DNA from: Fibrisoma limi BUZ 3
Lineage (GTDB): Bacteria; Bacteroidota; Bacteroidia; Cytophagales; Spirosomataceae
DNA: 64,000 nucleotides
Direction: 5' to 3'
NCBI RefSeq assembly: GCF_000296815.2
Contig: NZ_CAIT01000004.1
Coordinates: forward strand, 930,001 to 994,000
Shown here piece after piece: positions 17,983-26,426 of the stretch. The notes beneath the pieces are model-generated. The model did not search any database, was not told the origin of the DNA, and was given only the letters and a program-made list of their open reading frames with translations. How positions within the stretch are numbered: position 1 is the stretch's first letter; every line of letters starts with the position of its first letter. The position numbers were made by a program, and so were the translations under genes.

Positions 17983-18287
17983 ACAGATGCGGGCCATTTA
18001 GAAAGTTTTAATTATTTATTGGGAAAGTTATACTATTTTTATTCTACGTTATGAATATCGGTTCCGAAACAGGGGGCCATTCGCTAAAAGGCTAAATAAT
18101 CCGGCAAAACAAGTAAAACGGTTTATCGTTGAGTAAGCGGTATTACACAAAATTATAGGTATAAACTTCACAGATAATCTATGACCATGCGCTGCCTGTT
18201 ATAACCGGGTATGCCAATCGTCTGTCAACCTTAACAATCAGCGAACGTACCGCTACTACGTTCTGCTACCTTATCTGCTCAACAGCT
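17983..18287. other. AT-rich intergenic region upstream of cphA
   Basis: About 305 bp, AT-rich, no convincing ORF or strong hairpin. It presumably holds the cphA promoter, but no clear TAnnTTTG box was found by eye. Confidence 0.4.
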
Positions 18288-20933
18288 ATGAAAATTCTGG
18301 AAATTCGTACCCTACGCGGACCAAACTATTGGTCGATCAGGTACCCTAATCTTGTTGTTATGAAGCTGGACCTGGAGCAGCTCGAAGACTACCCGACCAA
18401 TCGGATTACGGGTTTCTACGAGCGGCTTCAGCAATTGATCCCGAGCCTCTACAGCCACCAGTGCTCCGAAGGGCGACCGGGTGGATTTTTCTTCCGCGTC
18501 AAATCGGGTACGTGGATGGGCCACGTCATCGAACACATCGCCCTGGAACTTCAGTCGCTGGCTGGTATGGAATGCGGCTTTGGTCGAACCCGTGGTACCG
18601 GCGATCCGGGCGTCTATAATGTTGTGATAGCTTACCAGCAGGAGCGGGCGGGCATCTACGCAGCCCAGTGCGCCGTAGCTATTGCCGAAGCGCTGATTGA
18701 AGGGGAGTCCTACGATCTTCAGCACGATCTGGAAGAACTGCGCCGGATCAATGAAACCGACAGACTTGGCCCCAGTACGTCGGCCATTGTGGAGGCCTGT
18801 CTCCGTAAGGGTATTCCGTACGTACGGCTGGATAATGACTCCTACGTTCAACTGGGGTATGGTGCGCAGCAAAAGCGGATCAACACTACCGCTACGTGGC
18901 AGACGAGTATGATTGCGGCCGATCTGGCCGGCGATAAGAACGAAACCAAACGCATTCTGGAAGATGCCAGCATTCCGGTGCCTTTCGGCGATGTCATTGA
19001 GTCGGAACGCGACCTGGAAGCCGTTCTCCGGCGTATCGATTTTCCAGTGGTGGTGAAACCACTGGACGGTAACCACGGCCGGGGCGTAACAACCAATATC
19101 CAGAGCGCCCAGGAGCTGTTCACGGCCTTTGTGCGGGCGAAACGCCACTCGTCGAAAGTGATTGTCGAGCAGTTTGCGAAAGGCAAGGATTACCGCCTGC
19201 TGATCATTGACTATAAGTTTGTGGCGGCTGCCGAGCGGGTGCCGGCGCAGGTAATCGGCGACGGTAAATCAACCATCACCGAACTGGTGGAACTGGCGAA
19301 CAAAGACCCCCGACGCGGGGATGGCCACCTCAATCTGCTCACAAAAATAAGGCTGGACGAGTGCAGCCTGGACTATCTGACCGCGCGTGGTCTGACTCCG
19401 GAATCAATACTTCCGGAAGGGGAGGAGTGCAGCCTGAAGCGGACGGCGAACCTGAGTACGGGCGGAACGTCGGTGGACGTAACGGACATTGTACATCCCG
19501 AAATTGCCTTCATGGCTGAGCGGGCCGCCCGCGCCATTGGGCTGGACATCTGCGGTATCGACCTCATTGCGGAAGACATTACGCGTCCGCTGAAAGCATC
19601 CGGTGCTACGGTAATTGAGGTGAATGCGTGTCCTGGCTTCCGTATGCACACGCACCCGTCGGAGGGGAAGCCGCGCGATGTGGGTAATAGTGTTGCTGAA
19701 ATGCTGTTTCCCAACGATGCAAACGGGCGTATCCCCATTATCGCCGTTACGGGAACTAACGGCAAAACAACCACGACCCGACTGTCGGCTCACATTGTTC
19801 GGCAAACGGGGACCCGGGTCGGTTATACCACTACGGATGGTATCTACATCGGTGATTACATGATCGAGCAGGGCGACACCACCGGCCCCATCAGTGCGTG
19901 TAAGGTGCTGAAGGATGCGTCGGTTGAATTTGCGGTGCTGGAGTGCGCCCGGGGCGGTATGCTGCGCTCCGGACTGGCGTTTGACCAGTGCGATGTTGGT
20001 GTTGTGACCAACGTAGCGGCTGATCACCTCGGTCTGCACGGCATCCGGACCGTAGAGGACATGGCCAAAGTAAAAGCGGTGATCCCCGAAGCGGTAAAGA
20101 AAGATGGCTATGCCGTGTTGAACGCCGACAATGAATACACCTACCAGATGCGCGAACGAATCAGTTCGAAGCTGGCGCTGTTCAGTATGGACCCTAACAG
20201 CGACCGGATTCTGCGGCACGTTCGGGAGGGTGGTCTGGCGGCTGTTTACGACGAAGGCTACATCACCATCCTGGATGGTCCGGAGCGGATGCGTGTGGAG
20301 CACGTAAACGACATCCCGCTGACGTTTGGCGGTACCGCTACGTTTATGATCGAAAATATTCTGGCTGCCACGCTGGCTACGTACGCCAGCCAAATATCGG
20401 TCAGCCGGATTGCGCAGGGGCTGCGGACGTTCATCCCGTCGTTCGAGAATACGCCGGGCCGGATGAATCTGTTTCAATTTAACGAGTTCTCGGTACTGGT
20501 CGACTACGCCCACAATCCGCACGGTTTGTCGGCGCTCGGTGCGTATATCAATCAGGTCGACGCGAGCTGTAAGATCGGCGTGCTGACCGGTGTCGGCGAC
20601 CGGCGGGATGAAGATATCTTCGAACTGGGGCGCATCGCTGCCGGGCTCTTCGACAGGGTTATCATTCGGCTGGACGAGGACTACCGGGGCCGGAATCCGG
20701 AGGAGATCGTGACCCTGGTCAGTCGGGGAATCCAGGCCATCGAGCCCGATAAGGCCATTGAGTTCATACCCGAAGAACTAAAGGCGCTGGATTACGCCAT
20801 TCGCCATGCTGAGTCGGGGTGCCTGATCGTTCATTTGACCGAAAAAGTCAGCAAGTCGGTGGAGATCATCCAGGCTTTCAAAGAGCTGGATGAGAAATAC
20901 GGCCGAACGATGCCGATCGAAGCCAAGGCGTGA
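18288..20933 (+). CDS. cphA: Cyanophycin synthetase
   Basis: An 881-residue enzyme that polymerises aspartate and arginine into multi-L-arginyl-poly-L-aspartate, an insoluble nitrogen store. Order: N-terminal domain (about 1-215, with MGHVIEHIALELQ), ATP-grasp domain with VVKPLDGNHGRGVT (about 254) and VIEVNACPGFRMHTHPSEG, and a Mur-ligase-like domain with P-loop GTNGKTTTTR (about 488) and CARGGMLRSGLAF, ending VEIIQAFKELDEKYGR. Length matches CphA. It faces a cyanophycinase gene across a strong terminator, and a second cyanophycinase and an isoaspartyl dipeptidase follow within 4 kb. Confidence 0.95.
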   Translation: MKILEIRTLRGPNYWSIRYPNLVVMKLDLEQLEDYPTNRITGFYERLQQLIPSLYSHQCSEGRPGGFFFRVKSGTWMGHVIEHIALELQSLAGMECGFGRTRGTGDPGVYNVVIAYQQERAGIYAAQCAVAIAEALIEGESYDLQHDLEELRRINETDRLGPSTSAIVEACLRKGIPYVRLDNDSYVQLGYGAQQKRINTTATWQTSMIAADLAGDKNETKRILEDASIPVPFGDVIESERDLEAVLRRIDFPVVVKPLDGNHGRGVTTNIQSAQELFTAFVRAKRHSSKVIVEQFAKGKDYRLLIIDYKFVAAAERVPAQVIGDGKSTITELVELANKDPRRGDGHLNLLTKIRLDECSLDYLTARGLTPESILPEGEECSLKRTANLSTGGTSVDVTDIVHPEIAFMAERAARAIGLDICGIDLIAEDITRPLKASGATVIEVNACPGFRMHTHPSEGKPRDVGNSVAEMLFPNDANGRIPIIAVTGTNGKTTTTRLSAHIVRQTGTRVGYTTTDGIYIGDYMIEQGDTTGPISACKVLKDASVEFAVLECARGGMLRSGLAFDQCDVGVVTNVAADHLGLHGIRTVEDMAKVKAVIPEAVKKDGYAVLNADNEYTYQMRERISSKLALFSMDPNSDRILRHVREGGLAAVYDEGYITILDGPERMRVEHVNDIPLTFGGTATFMIENILAATLATYASQISVSRIAQGLRTFIPSFENTPGRMNLFQFNEFSVLVDYAHNPHGLSALGAYINQVDASCKIGVLTGVGDRRDEDIFELGRIAAGLFDRVIIRLDEDYRGRNPEEIVTLVSRGIQAIEPDKAIEFIPEELKALDYAIRHAESGCLIVHLTEKVSKSVEIIQAFKELDEKYGRTMPIEAKA

Positions 20934-20975
20934 CGGTACGGCCAGAGTGAGTCTTAGGCACTACTTATCATGTCG

Positions 20976-21011
20976 AAAAGCCGCTTACAGGTTAACCTGG
21001 AGCGGCTTTTT
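20976..21011 (+). terminator. Terminator between cphA and convergent cphB
   Basis: AAAAGCCGCT (20976-20985) pairs with AGCGGCTTTT (21001-21010); the loop itself holds the palindrome CAGGTTAACCTG. A and T runs on both sides let it work in both directions between the convergent genes. Confidence 0.85.
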
Positions 21012-21093
21012 CTACGGTCAGTTCATTGTCAGTTTACCGCTGCTGACCGGGCAAATTCATCAGTCCTGATACGTATCCAGTTCTATTGGCTCA

Positions 21094-21972
21094 TTAGCTC
21101 CTTTGACTCGCTTTTAACGGCTCGGTCGTAAACCTTCGCTCGTTAATGCGGTAACCCGCGCCGTTGGCCAGGATATGAATGCGTAAGTTATTGACGTATA
21201 CGGGTTCCAGTTCAGGGATTTCGTAGTAGTTCGTCTGCTCCACTTCATCGGCTTCGACAATGAAAACCCCGCCCGACCCAATCGCTTTCAATTGGTTGCC
21301 ACGTGTGATAACAACCCCCGTATCCACGCACAGGCCAATACCTACCAGACCCGGATTGCGGAGCAGGGCTTCGGTCAGACGAGGCAGACGGCCCCGCTGC
21401 ATGAAATGGGTATCAATTACGGCAGACGGTAGTAAGGAAAGCCCTTTTTCGGTTTCAATGAGCCCTTTGATCAGTGACTCTGCGCTTTTCCCTTCTTTGA
21501 TGGCCAGTTTTGACATGGCGGCTGCTCCGGCGCTGGTACCGGCAATAACGAAGCCATCGTCGTTGTGGTAGCGGTCATGAACGCATTGAAGAAGCCGGGA
21601 GTCCTGCAACGTTTCGATCAGCTTTGTCTGGTCTCCGCCGGTAAACAATACCCCGTCTGCTTTCTCGATTCGCCTGATGTTTTCAGCTTTGTCGGCTTCT
21701 TCCGGCGACTCGAAATACAGGACGTGTACGTTCTTACAACCCAGCCGCCCGAACGCATCCAGGTAACTTTTACCCATCTCCTGCGGCATTTCAGATGCGG
21801 CAGGAATAACTTCTATGCGCGACTCGGGGCCTTTGACTTCGCGTAAGAATTCTTCAAGTATGCCCGATTCGAAAAAGTTATTTTGCCGTAGCTCACTCGA
21901 CGTAGCATCCGTGCCTGGACCCTTGGCTTCACCTCCGCCAATTGGTATCAATTTGCCTTTCGGTGCTGACAT
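21094..21972 (-). CDS. cphB: Cyanophycinase
   Basis: A serine exopeptidase (S51 family) that releases beta-Asp-Arg dipeptides from cyanophycin. The start at 21972 (MSAPKGKLIPIGGG) is preferred over an in-frame ATG 30 codons upstream, because the family begins at this GKL.PIGG segment; this gives 292 residues. The nucleophile is in IAGTSAGAAAM, with GVLFTGGDQTKL before it and VIDTHFMQRGRLPRL and GIGLCVDTGVV after it. There is no signal peptide, so it is intracellular, consistent with mobilising an internal reserve. Convergent with cphA. Confidence 0.93.
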   Translation of the reverse strand: MSAPKGKLIPIGGGEAKGPGTDATSSELRQNNFFESGILEEFLREVKGPESRIEVIPAASEMPQEMGKSYLDAFGRLGCKNVHVLYFESPEEADKAENIRRIEKADGVLFTGGDQTKLIETLQDSRLLQCVHDRYHNDDGFVIAGTSAGAAAMSKLAIKEGKSAESLIKGLIETEKGLSLLPSAVIDTHFMQRGRLPRLTEALLRNPGLVGIGLCVDTGVVITRGNQLKAIGSGGVFIVEADEVEQTNYYEIPELEPVYVNNLRIHILANGAGYRINERRFTTEPLKASQRS

Positions 21973-22130
21973 AAAACGTATTGTTGATGGTCTGAAATGC
22001 AATCGTAATTCAGGCCATTTGGTTATCCTGAACGACAAATAATTATCGTTGTAACCAGGCAAAAGTGGAAACAGACAGGTATCCGTACGGTTTCTGAGGC
22101 AAAGGAGCTTTCGTGGTCAAAACAGGTCTG

Positions 22131-22159
22131 TTGTCAGAGTAAGTATAGGCGTATCTTTG
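22131..22159 (+). promoter_or_regulatory. Bacteroidetes-type promoter of the receiver gene
   Basis: TTG at 22131-22133, an 18-nt spacer, and TATCTTTG at 22152-22159, an exact match to the -7 consensus TAnnTTTG. Predicted transcription start is about 22166, leaving a leader of about 40 nt before the GTG at 22204. Confidence 0.55.
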
Positions 22160-22203
22160 TTGACTTTTAGGTAGGCGTAAGCCATTACTTCACTTTATTC
22201 CTC

Positions 22204-22671
22204 GTGCAGCTTTCTACTAACCATACGACCCAAAGCAGGGCGCGTAAAGCGTATATGCTGGTGGTTGATGATAACCCCGATGATGAGGCCCTGATGCAGC
22301 GGCTGGCCCGTCGGCAATTGCCCGATGTGCAGACCTACAGCGTCAATTCGGTTGCGCAGGCACTGGCTTATCTCGACAGTTGCACGGTACATGAACTCCC
22401 CCGACTCATCTTGATGGACCTCTACCTGCCCCGGCGGGAAGATGGCTGGCAACTACTGCAACTACTGAAAACTCACCCGCTTCGGCATCGACTTCCGGTG
22501 ATTGTGGTGAGTAGTTCCGACGAACAGGAAGATATAGGCCGGAGCTATGAGCTGGGGGCCAATTCGTTCATCACCAAACCGAGTTGTCGGGCAGAGTGGC
22601 AGGTGTATTTTGAGTCGCTCCGACAATACTGGTGGGATACGGTCACTGTTCCACCGTATCGTCCCTTCTAA
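22204..22671 (+). CDS. Single-domain response regulator in the cyanophycin locus
   Basis: A stand-alone CheY-like receiver of 155 residues if it starts at GTG 22204, or 138 from ATG 22255 (MLVVDDNPDD). The acidic pair VVDDNPDDE, phospho-acceptor Asp in LILMDLYLPRREDGW, switch residue in LPVIVVSSSD and Lys in NSFITKPSC are all present, so it should be phosphorylatable. There is no output domain. It ends YWWDTVTVPPYRPF and is the closest relative in this window of the receiver at 11289. It is placed between the two cyanophycinase genes, 142 bp upstream of the second and in the same direction, but a role in controlling cyanophycin is only inference. Confidence 0.88.
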   Translation: MQLSTNHTTQSRARKAYMLVVDDNPDDEALMQRLARRQLPDVQTYSVNSVAQALAYLDSCTVHELPRLILMDLYLPRREDGWQLLQLLKTHPLRHRLPVIVVSSSDEQEDIGRSYELGANSFITKPSCRAEWQVYFESLRQYWWDTVTVPPYRPF

Positions 22672-22813
22672 AAACGGCTACAAGGTAGGCCGCCTATGGT
22701 CGCGCAGGAAGGTTCGGCTCCGGAGGGATATCGGCTGACGAACTTTAGCCTGGCAGCCTTAACCTATGCGCTTCGGGATTAGTTTTACCGATAGTACCAC
22801 TTAAGCGGCCGTT

Positions 22814-23653
22814 ATGACCATTCACGGGACACTCATTGCGATTGGAGGAAACGAAGACAAAGGCATTAAGAAAAAAACGCTGCACGTTCAGGACACACCC
22901 CACGATTTTGTGACATCAGGTATTCTGTACCGTGTACTCACCGAAACAAACAACCCGGATGCACCCATCGAAGTAATCACTACGGCGTCCAGCATTCCCG
23001 ATAAAGTAGGAAAAGACTATGTGAAAGCGTTCCGGAAACTGGGCCATAAGAAAGTGAAGGTGATGCACGTAGCGTCGCCCCAAGAAGCCGACGATAAAAA
23101 AGTGCTGGATCGGATCGCGAAAGCAGGCTGCGTTATGTTTTCGGGGGGCGATCAGCTCAAACTAACGACGGTTTTCCGCGATACCCTGTTTGCTCAGCTC
23201 ATTCACGAGCGGTACGTCAACGATCATTTCATTATTGCCGGCACCAGCGCCGGGGCCATGGCCATGTCGGACCTGATGATCTACCCCAGTCTGCGCAAGA
23301 AAGGCCTGACACCCGAAGTGCGGCTGTTTCCAGGGCTTTGTCTGGTTCACGAGGTAATTATCGACACCCATTTTCTGGTACGTGGACGCTTCCGGCGGCT
23401 GGCTGTGGCCGTAGCCAATAATCCAACCCACATCGGGATTGGTCTGGAAGAGGATACGGGCGTAATCATCCGGAACGGCAATCAGCTCGAAACCATCGGC
23501 TCGGGGCTGGTAACGATCATCGACGGCCGGAGCCTTCAGGATGCGAACCTGACCGTAGCACAGGAGAAGCACGACATTTTTATTGAAAATATGCTTGTGC
23601 ACGTGCTCATCCACGGCAATAATTTCACCCTCCGAAACAAAACGTTTTCGTAA
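22814..23653 (+). CDS. Second cyanophycinase-like S51 peptidase
   Basis: A 279-residue paralogue of the cyanophycinase at 21094. It has the start GTLIAIGGNEDKG, CVMFSGGDQLKL, the nucleophile Ser in IAGTSAGAMAM, VIIDTHFLVRGRFRRL and GIGLEEDTGVII. The two proteins differ at many positions, so this is not a recent duplication. It could be specialised for a different polymer end or chain form, or be the main enzyme. It is intracellular, with no signal peptide. A long inverted repeat separates it from the convergent dipeptidase gene. Confidence 0.88.
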   Translation: MTIHGTLIAIGGNEDKGIKKKTLHVQDTPHDFVTSGILYRVLTETNNPDAPIEVITTASSIPDKVGKDYVKAFRKLGHKKVKVMHVASPQEADDKKVLDRIAKAGCVMFSGGDQLKLTTVFRDTLFAQLIHERYVNDHFIIAGTSAGAMAMSDLMIYPSLRKKGLTPEVRLFPGLCLVHEVIIDTHFLVRGRFRRLAVAVANNPTHIGIGLEEDTGVIIRNGNQLETIGSGLVTIIDGRSLQDANLTVAQEKHDIFIENMLVHVLIHGNNFTLRNKTFS

Positions 23654-23659
23654 ATCCCT

Positions 23660-23726
23660 GTCCTGGCCAGGCTCCTGTCTGGCCATTTTACTAACTTCCA
23701 GGGTCAGGCAGGAGCCTGGCCAGGAC
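23660..23726. repeat. Inverted repeat with 18-bp perfect arms between convergent genes
   Basis: GTCCTGGCCAGGCTCCTG (23660-23677) is the exact reverse complement of 23709-23726, with a 31-nt loop. It fills the space between the stop codons of the second cyanophycinase and the dipeptidase, so a two-way terminator role is likely, but the arms are unusually long and GC-rich and lack a T-run. Confidence 0.7.
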
Positions 23727-24611
23727 TTAGAAAACACTGATTTCGCCGTCGCCTGCTTCGTTGCGCCAACCCCGGAACATACAGGACGAATTGAAGGGCA
23801 TCGCCACCTCACCGGCGCGGTTCAGGGCAATCAGGCCACCTTCGCCACCAAGATGTTTGAGTTTGTTGAACACAACCCGCTCGCAGGCTTCGGGCAGCGA
23901 CGAGCCACCGTATTCGATCAGGCAGGAAACATCGTAGGCTGCTACGCTCCGGATCATAAACTCTCCGTCGCCGGTGCAGGATACGGCGCAGGTCGCGTTG
24001 TTGGCATACGTGCCGGCTCCAACGATCGGACTGTCGCCTACCCGGCCGGATTTTTGTCCAGTCAGGCCACCTGTCGACGTAGCTGCGGCCAGATTGCCGT
24101 GTCGATCCAGTGCCACCGCGCCAACAGTGCCCATGCTTTTCGTTGCCAGCTCTTGCTTCAGTTCATCGTAGCTGTTTTGTGAAAAGAAGTAGTCGTCGGA
24201 TTCGAACGGTAGCCCCTGTTCGCTGGCAAACGTTTCAGCGCCGTCGCCGATCAGAAACACGTGCTCAGATTTATCCAGGATGGTCCGGGCGAGGGCGATG
24301 GGGTTACGGATGTTCCTGACCCCGGTGGTAGCACCGGCTTCCAGGGTTTGCCCATCCATGATTGCGGCTTCCATTTCGTGGGTTTCCCTCAGGGTGAAAG
24401 CCGCTCCTTTTCCGGCGTTAAACAACTCGTTATTCTCCAGGGCAATTACCGCCTGCTCAACAGCCTCAAGGGCAGTACCACCGTTGACCAGTACGTCGTA
24501 GCCGGCGTTCAGGGCCACCGTAAGCCCTTGTCGGTACGTCTGTTCCTGTTCGGGGGTAATGTCTGCGGACGTAAGGGATTTAGCCCCACCGTGTACGGCG
24601 ATAACGAACAT
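23727..24611 (-). CDS. iaaA: Isoaspartyl peptidase / plant-type L-asparaginase
   Basis: A 294-residue N-terminal nucleophile hydrolase. The autocleavage/catalytic Thr is in the motif MGTVGAVALD (about residue 160); HGGA starts the protein and the downstream GRVGDSPIVGAGTYA and CTGDGE motifs form the active site. The enzyme splits beta-aspartyl dipeptides, the final step after cyanophycinase has released beta-Asp-Arg, giving free Asp and Arg. No signal peptide. It lies 3 bp downstream of the 107-residue acidic protein and is therefore in an operon with the Mn-catalase. Confidence 0.92.
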   Translation of the reverse strand: MFVIAVHGGAKSLTSADITPEQEQTYRQGLTVALNAGYDVLVNGGTALEAVEQAVIALENNELFNAGKGAAFTLRETHEMEAAIMDGQTLEAGATTGVRNIRNPIALARTILDKSEHVFLIGDGAETFASEQGLPFESDDYFFSQNSYDELKQELATKSMGTVGAVALDRHGNLAAATSTGGLTGQKSGRVGDSPIVGAGTYANNATCAVSCTGDGEFMIRSVAAYDVSCLIEYGGSSLPEACERVVFNKLKHLGGEGGLIALNRAGEVAMPFNSSCMFRGWRNEAGDGEISVF

Positions 24612-24614
24612 AGA

Positions 24615-24938
24615 TTATACGTCGTCGTCGTTGAAGCCGGTGCCGCTCGTCACCGTGCCGCCACTTGTCCAGAGACCGCCACCCCGTTCACCGCCGTTTT
24701 TGGTGTTTTCGCCACTGGGGCCATCGTCGGGTACGTTCCGGTTGGGTGTGTTCTCGGGATCATAGTTGTCGGCGTGGCTGCCCGGATACAGTACCTTGCC
24801 CGGTTTATCAGGATCGGGGCTTTCGGAATAGGATGAGTCGACAGGCTGCTCGTCTTCAGGGTATTCTTTATGGGAGTCGCGGTTGATACCGGTCTCGTCC
24901 GGGTCGGGCGACAGTTGATACCTGTAAGTCCAGATCAT
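24615..24938 (-). CDS. Acidic, probably disordered protein, 107 aa
   Basis: Start at 24938 (MIWTYRYQLSPDPDETG) is preferred over a longer frame that would run back toward the catalase gene. The protein is rich in Asp, Pro, Gly, Asn and Ser, has few hydrophobic residues after the first seven, and ends NDDDV, so it is likely unfolded in isolation. It lies between the Mn-catalase and iaaA genes on the same strand, 3 bp from the latter. No family recognised. Confidence 0.65.
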   Translation of the reverse strand: MIWTYRYQLSPDPDETGINRDSHKEYPEDEQPVDSSYSESPDPDKPGKVLYPGSHADNYDPENTPNRNVPDDGPSGENTKNGGERGGGLWTSGGTVTSGTGFNDDDV

Positions 24939-25016
24939 AATGGTATGTATGCAAAGCCCACCTCCCGGCAAACATCCAGGTTCTAAGGGAGGTGGGGAAC
25001 TCAACAAGGAATTAAT

Positions 25017-25880
25017 CTATACTTTCTCGCCGGCATGCTGAAGCTGTTCAACCTGCGCGTGGCCTTCGGCGGCTGGTGGTCCCAGTTTTGGCTCCTGACC
25101 GTACGGCTTCGCTTTTTCTTCGCGGAACTGCGACTTGCCATCGATTGACTGACCCTGAGTCCAGCGCCGATTCTGCCCGATCGATGGTTCGTCCGGATCA
25201 ATGTTGGTGTTGACAAAGACGTAACTGAACTCCTTGGCCTCTTTATCCTGCGGGAAGCTGTTCGGGATCGGGTGTACGTTGCGCATATCGCCGTGGCCCA
25301 GTTCTTCCAGTACGGCCAGCCACTGGTTCTGGTGCATCGTATCGCGGGCAATCAGAAACGACAGCATATCTTTCATACCGGCATCGTCGGTCAGTTCATA
25401 CAGCCGCGTAGCCAGTGCCCGGCCGGTCGATTCGGCCATCACGTTGGCGTACATATCGGCAGCAATGTTTCCGGAGCTTACTACCCACGATCCGTTGAAG
25501 GGCACGCCGTTCGCATCGGCGGCCATCGCGCCCAGACCCCCCGACAAAAAATGGCGCGGGTCCATACCGCCCATTACTTCCTTCATCATGGTGTTATTAC
25601 CGATGATCTCATCGACCAGGCCGCTCGATGCGCCTTCGAGGTTCATCGCTACGGCCGTTACCAGCAGTTCAACATGGGCCATTTCTTCCGTGCCCGTATC
25701 CAGCAGCATATCCCGGTACCGCTGCGGACCACGGGAATTCCAGGCCTGAAACAGATACTGAAGGCAAACCCGAATCTCACCTTCAATTCCACCAATGGCT
25801 TGCTGTAGCGCCCGGGCGAACTGCGGATTCGGCTTTTCGACCCGCACCTTGTACTGGAGTTTTTTGTCGTGATAGAACAT
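25017..25880 (-). CDS. Manganese (non-haem) catalase
   Basis: A 287-residue four-helix-bundle dimanganese catalase that breaks down hydrogen peroxide in the cytoplasm. Metal ligands can be read: Glu in GGIEGEIRVCLQYLFQAW (about 30-47), EEMAHVE (about 66-72), Glu in MAESTGRALATRLYE (about 150) and His in IARDTMHQNQW (about 180). FNGSWV before the third ligand is also typical. The long polar C-terminal tail (about residues 210-287) is normal for the family. In operon order it follows a 46-residue membrane protein and precedes the acidic protein and iaaA. Confidence 0.93.
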   Translation of the reverse strand: MFYHDKKLQYKVRVEKPNPQFARALQQAIGGIEGEIRVCLQYLFQAWNSRGPQRYRDMLLDTGTEEMAHVELLVTAVAMNLEGASSGLVDEIIGNNTMMKEVMGGMDPRHFLSGGLGAMAADANGVPFNGSWVVSSGNIAADMYANVMAESTGRALATRLYELTDDAGMKDMLSFLIARDTMHQNQWLAVLEELGHGDMRNVHPIPNSFPQDKEAKEFSYVFVNTNIDPDEPSIGQNRRWTQGQSIDGKSQFREEKAKPYGQEPKLGPPAAEGHAQVEQLQHAGEKV

Positions 25881-25907
25881 AGATTTAATAGATTTATTGA
25901 CTCTGGT

Positions 25908-26048
25908 TTAAGTGGTTTTCAGCCGGCTTTTGTTTCGTTTTTTTTGCTGTTTTTTTCGAACGGTCTGCCGTTGCTCAATAGCGATAACCACTCCTTTCAG
26001 TACGATCACCGCAGCTAGAAGCCCCAGTAACGTGTTCAAAATGAGCAT
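25908..26048 (-). CDS. Small membrane protein with basic tail, 46 aa
   Basis: ATG at 26048 opens 46 codons: a hydrophobic segment (MLILNTLLGLLAAVIVLKGV, residues 1-20, continuing VIAI) followed by a strongly basic tail (about residues 28-46, with RKKQQKKRNK). The stop is 27 bp before the Mn-catalase start, same strand, so it is probably the first gene of that operon. The opposite-strand frame here lacks such organisation. It would be a single-pass protein with the basic tail inside the cell. No family recognised. Confidence 0.5.
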   Translation of the reverse strand: MLILNTLLGLLAAVIVLKGVVIAIEQRQTVRKKQQKKRNKSRLKTT

Positions 26049-26426
26049 TAGTAACCCTTCCACGCGTAATCAAACTCAAGTAAAAAACAGGTAGTACGTG
26101 TCGCCACTTCGTTCGTCTTGCGGACAAAGTCTACCCGGCCAACAGTATAGTCGGCCAGGCAGCTTTGCGGCTATTACTACACACTATTATCCCTGGCACT
26201 CGTTCACAATGTCCGGTTCATGAACACAATTACAGCATTACGCTGAGGTGAATCATGCTCATTCATTGCCCAGGTAATCGTTTAACAGATAAGCGTGAAA
26301 TAGGAGGGAGATCGTATTGGAATTAGTGAGGCAATGGGGAGGTGCCGCCCGCCCGACGTTTGTTCAGGGGCGGTTGCCACATAGCGGTGGGATGGGGTTT
26401 CTGGGACTGATGCAGGTTCAGCCCGG
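26049..26426. other. Intergenic region upstream of the catalase operon
   Basis: About 378 bp between the 46-residue gene start (minus strand) and the end of the GDPD-like gene (minus strand). It should contain the promoter of the catalase operon; I found no exact TAnnTTTG box, RNA gene or strong hairpin. Confidence 0.4.

Noticed and set aside
25912-26094. A 60-codon plus-strand frame opposite the 46-residue membrane protein
   Set aside because: Its Phe/Cys-rich start is the antisense of the Lys/Arg-rich tail; the minus-strand frame has a sensible membrane-protein layout and operon position.
26049-26426. Search for a tRNA or riboswitch in the catalase-operon upstream region
   Set aside because: No cloverleaf, T-loop consensus or known aptamer motif was seen by eye.
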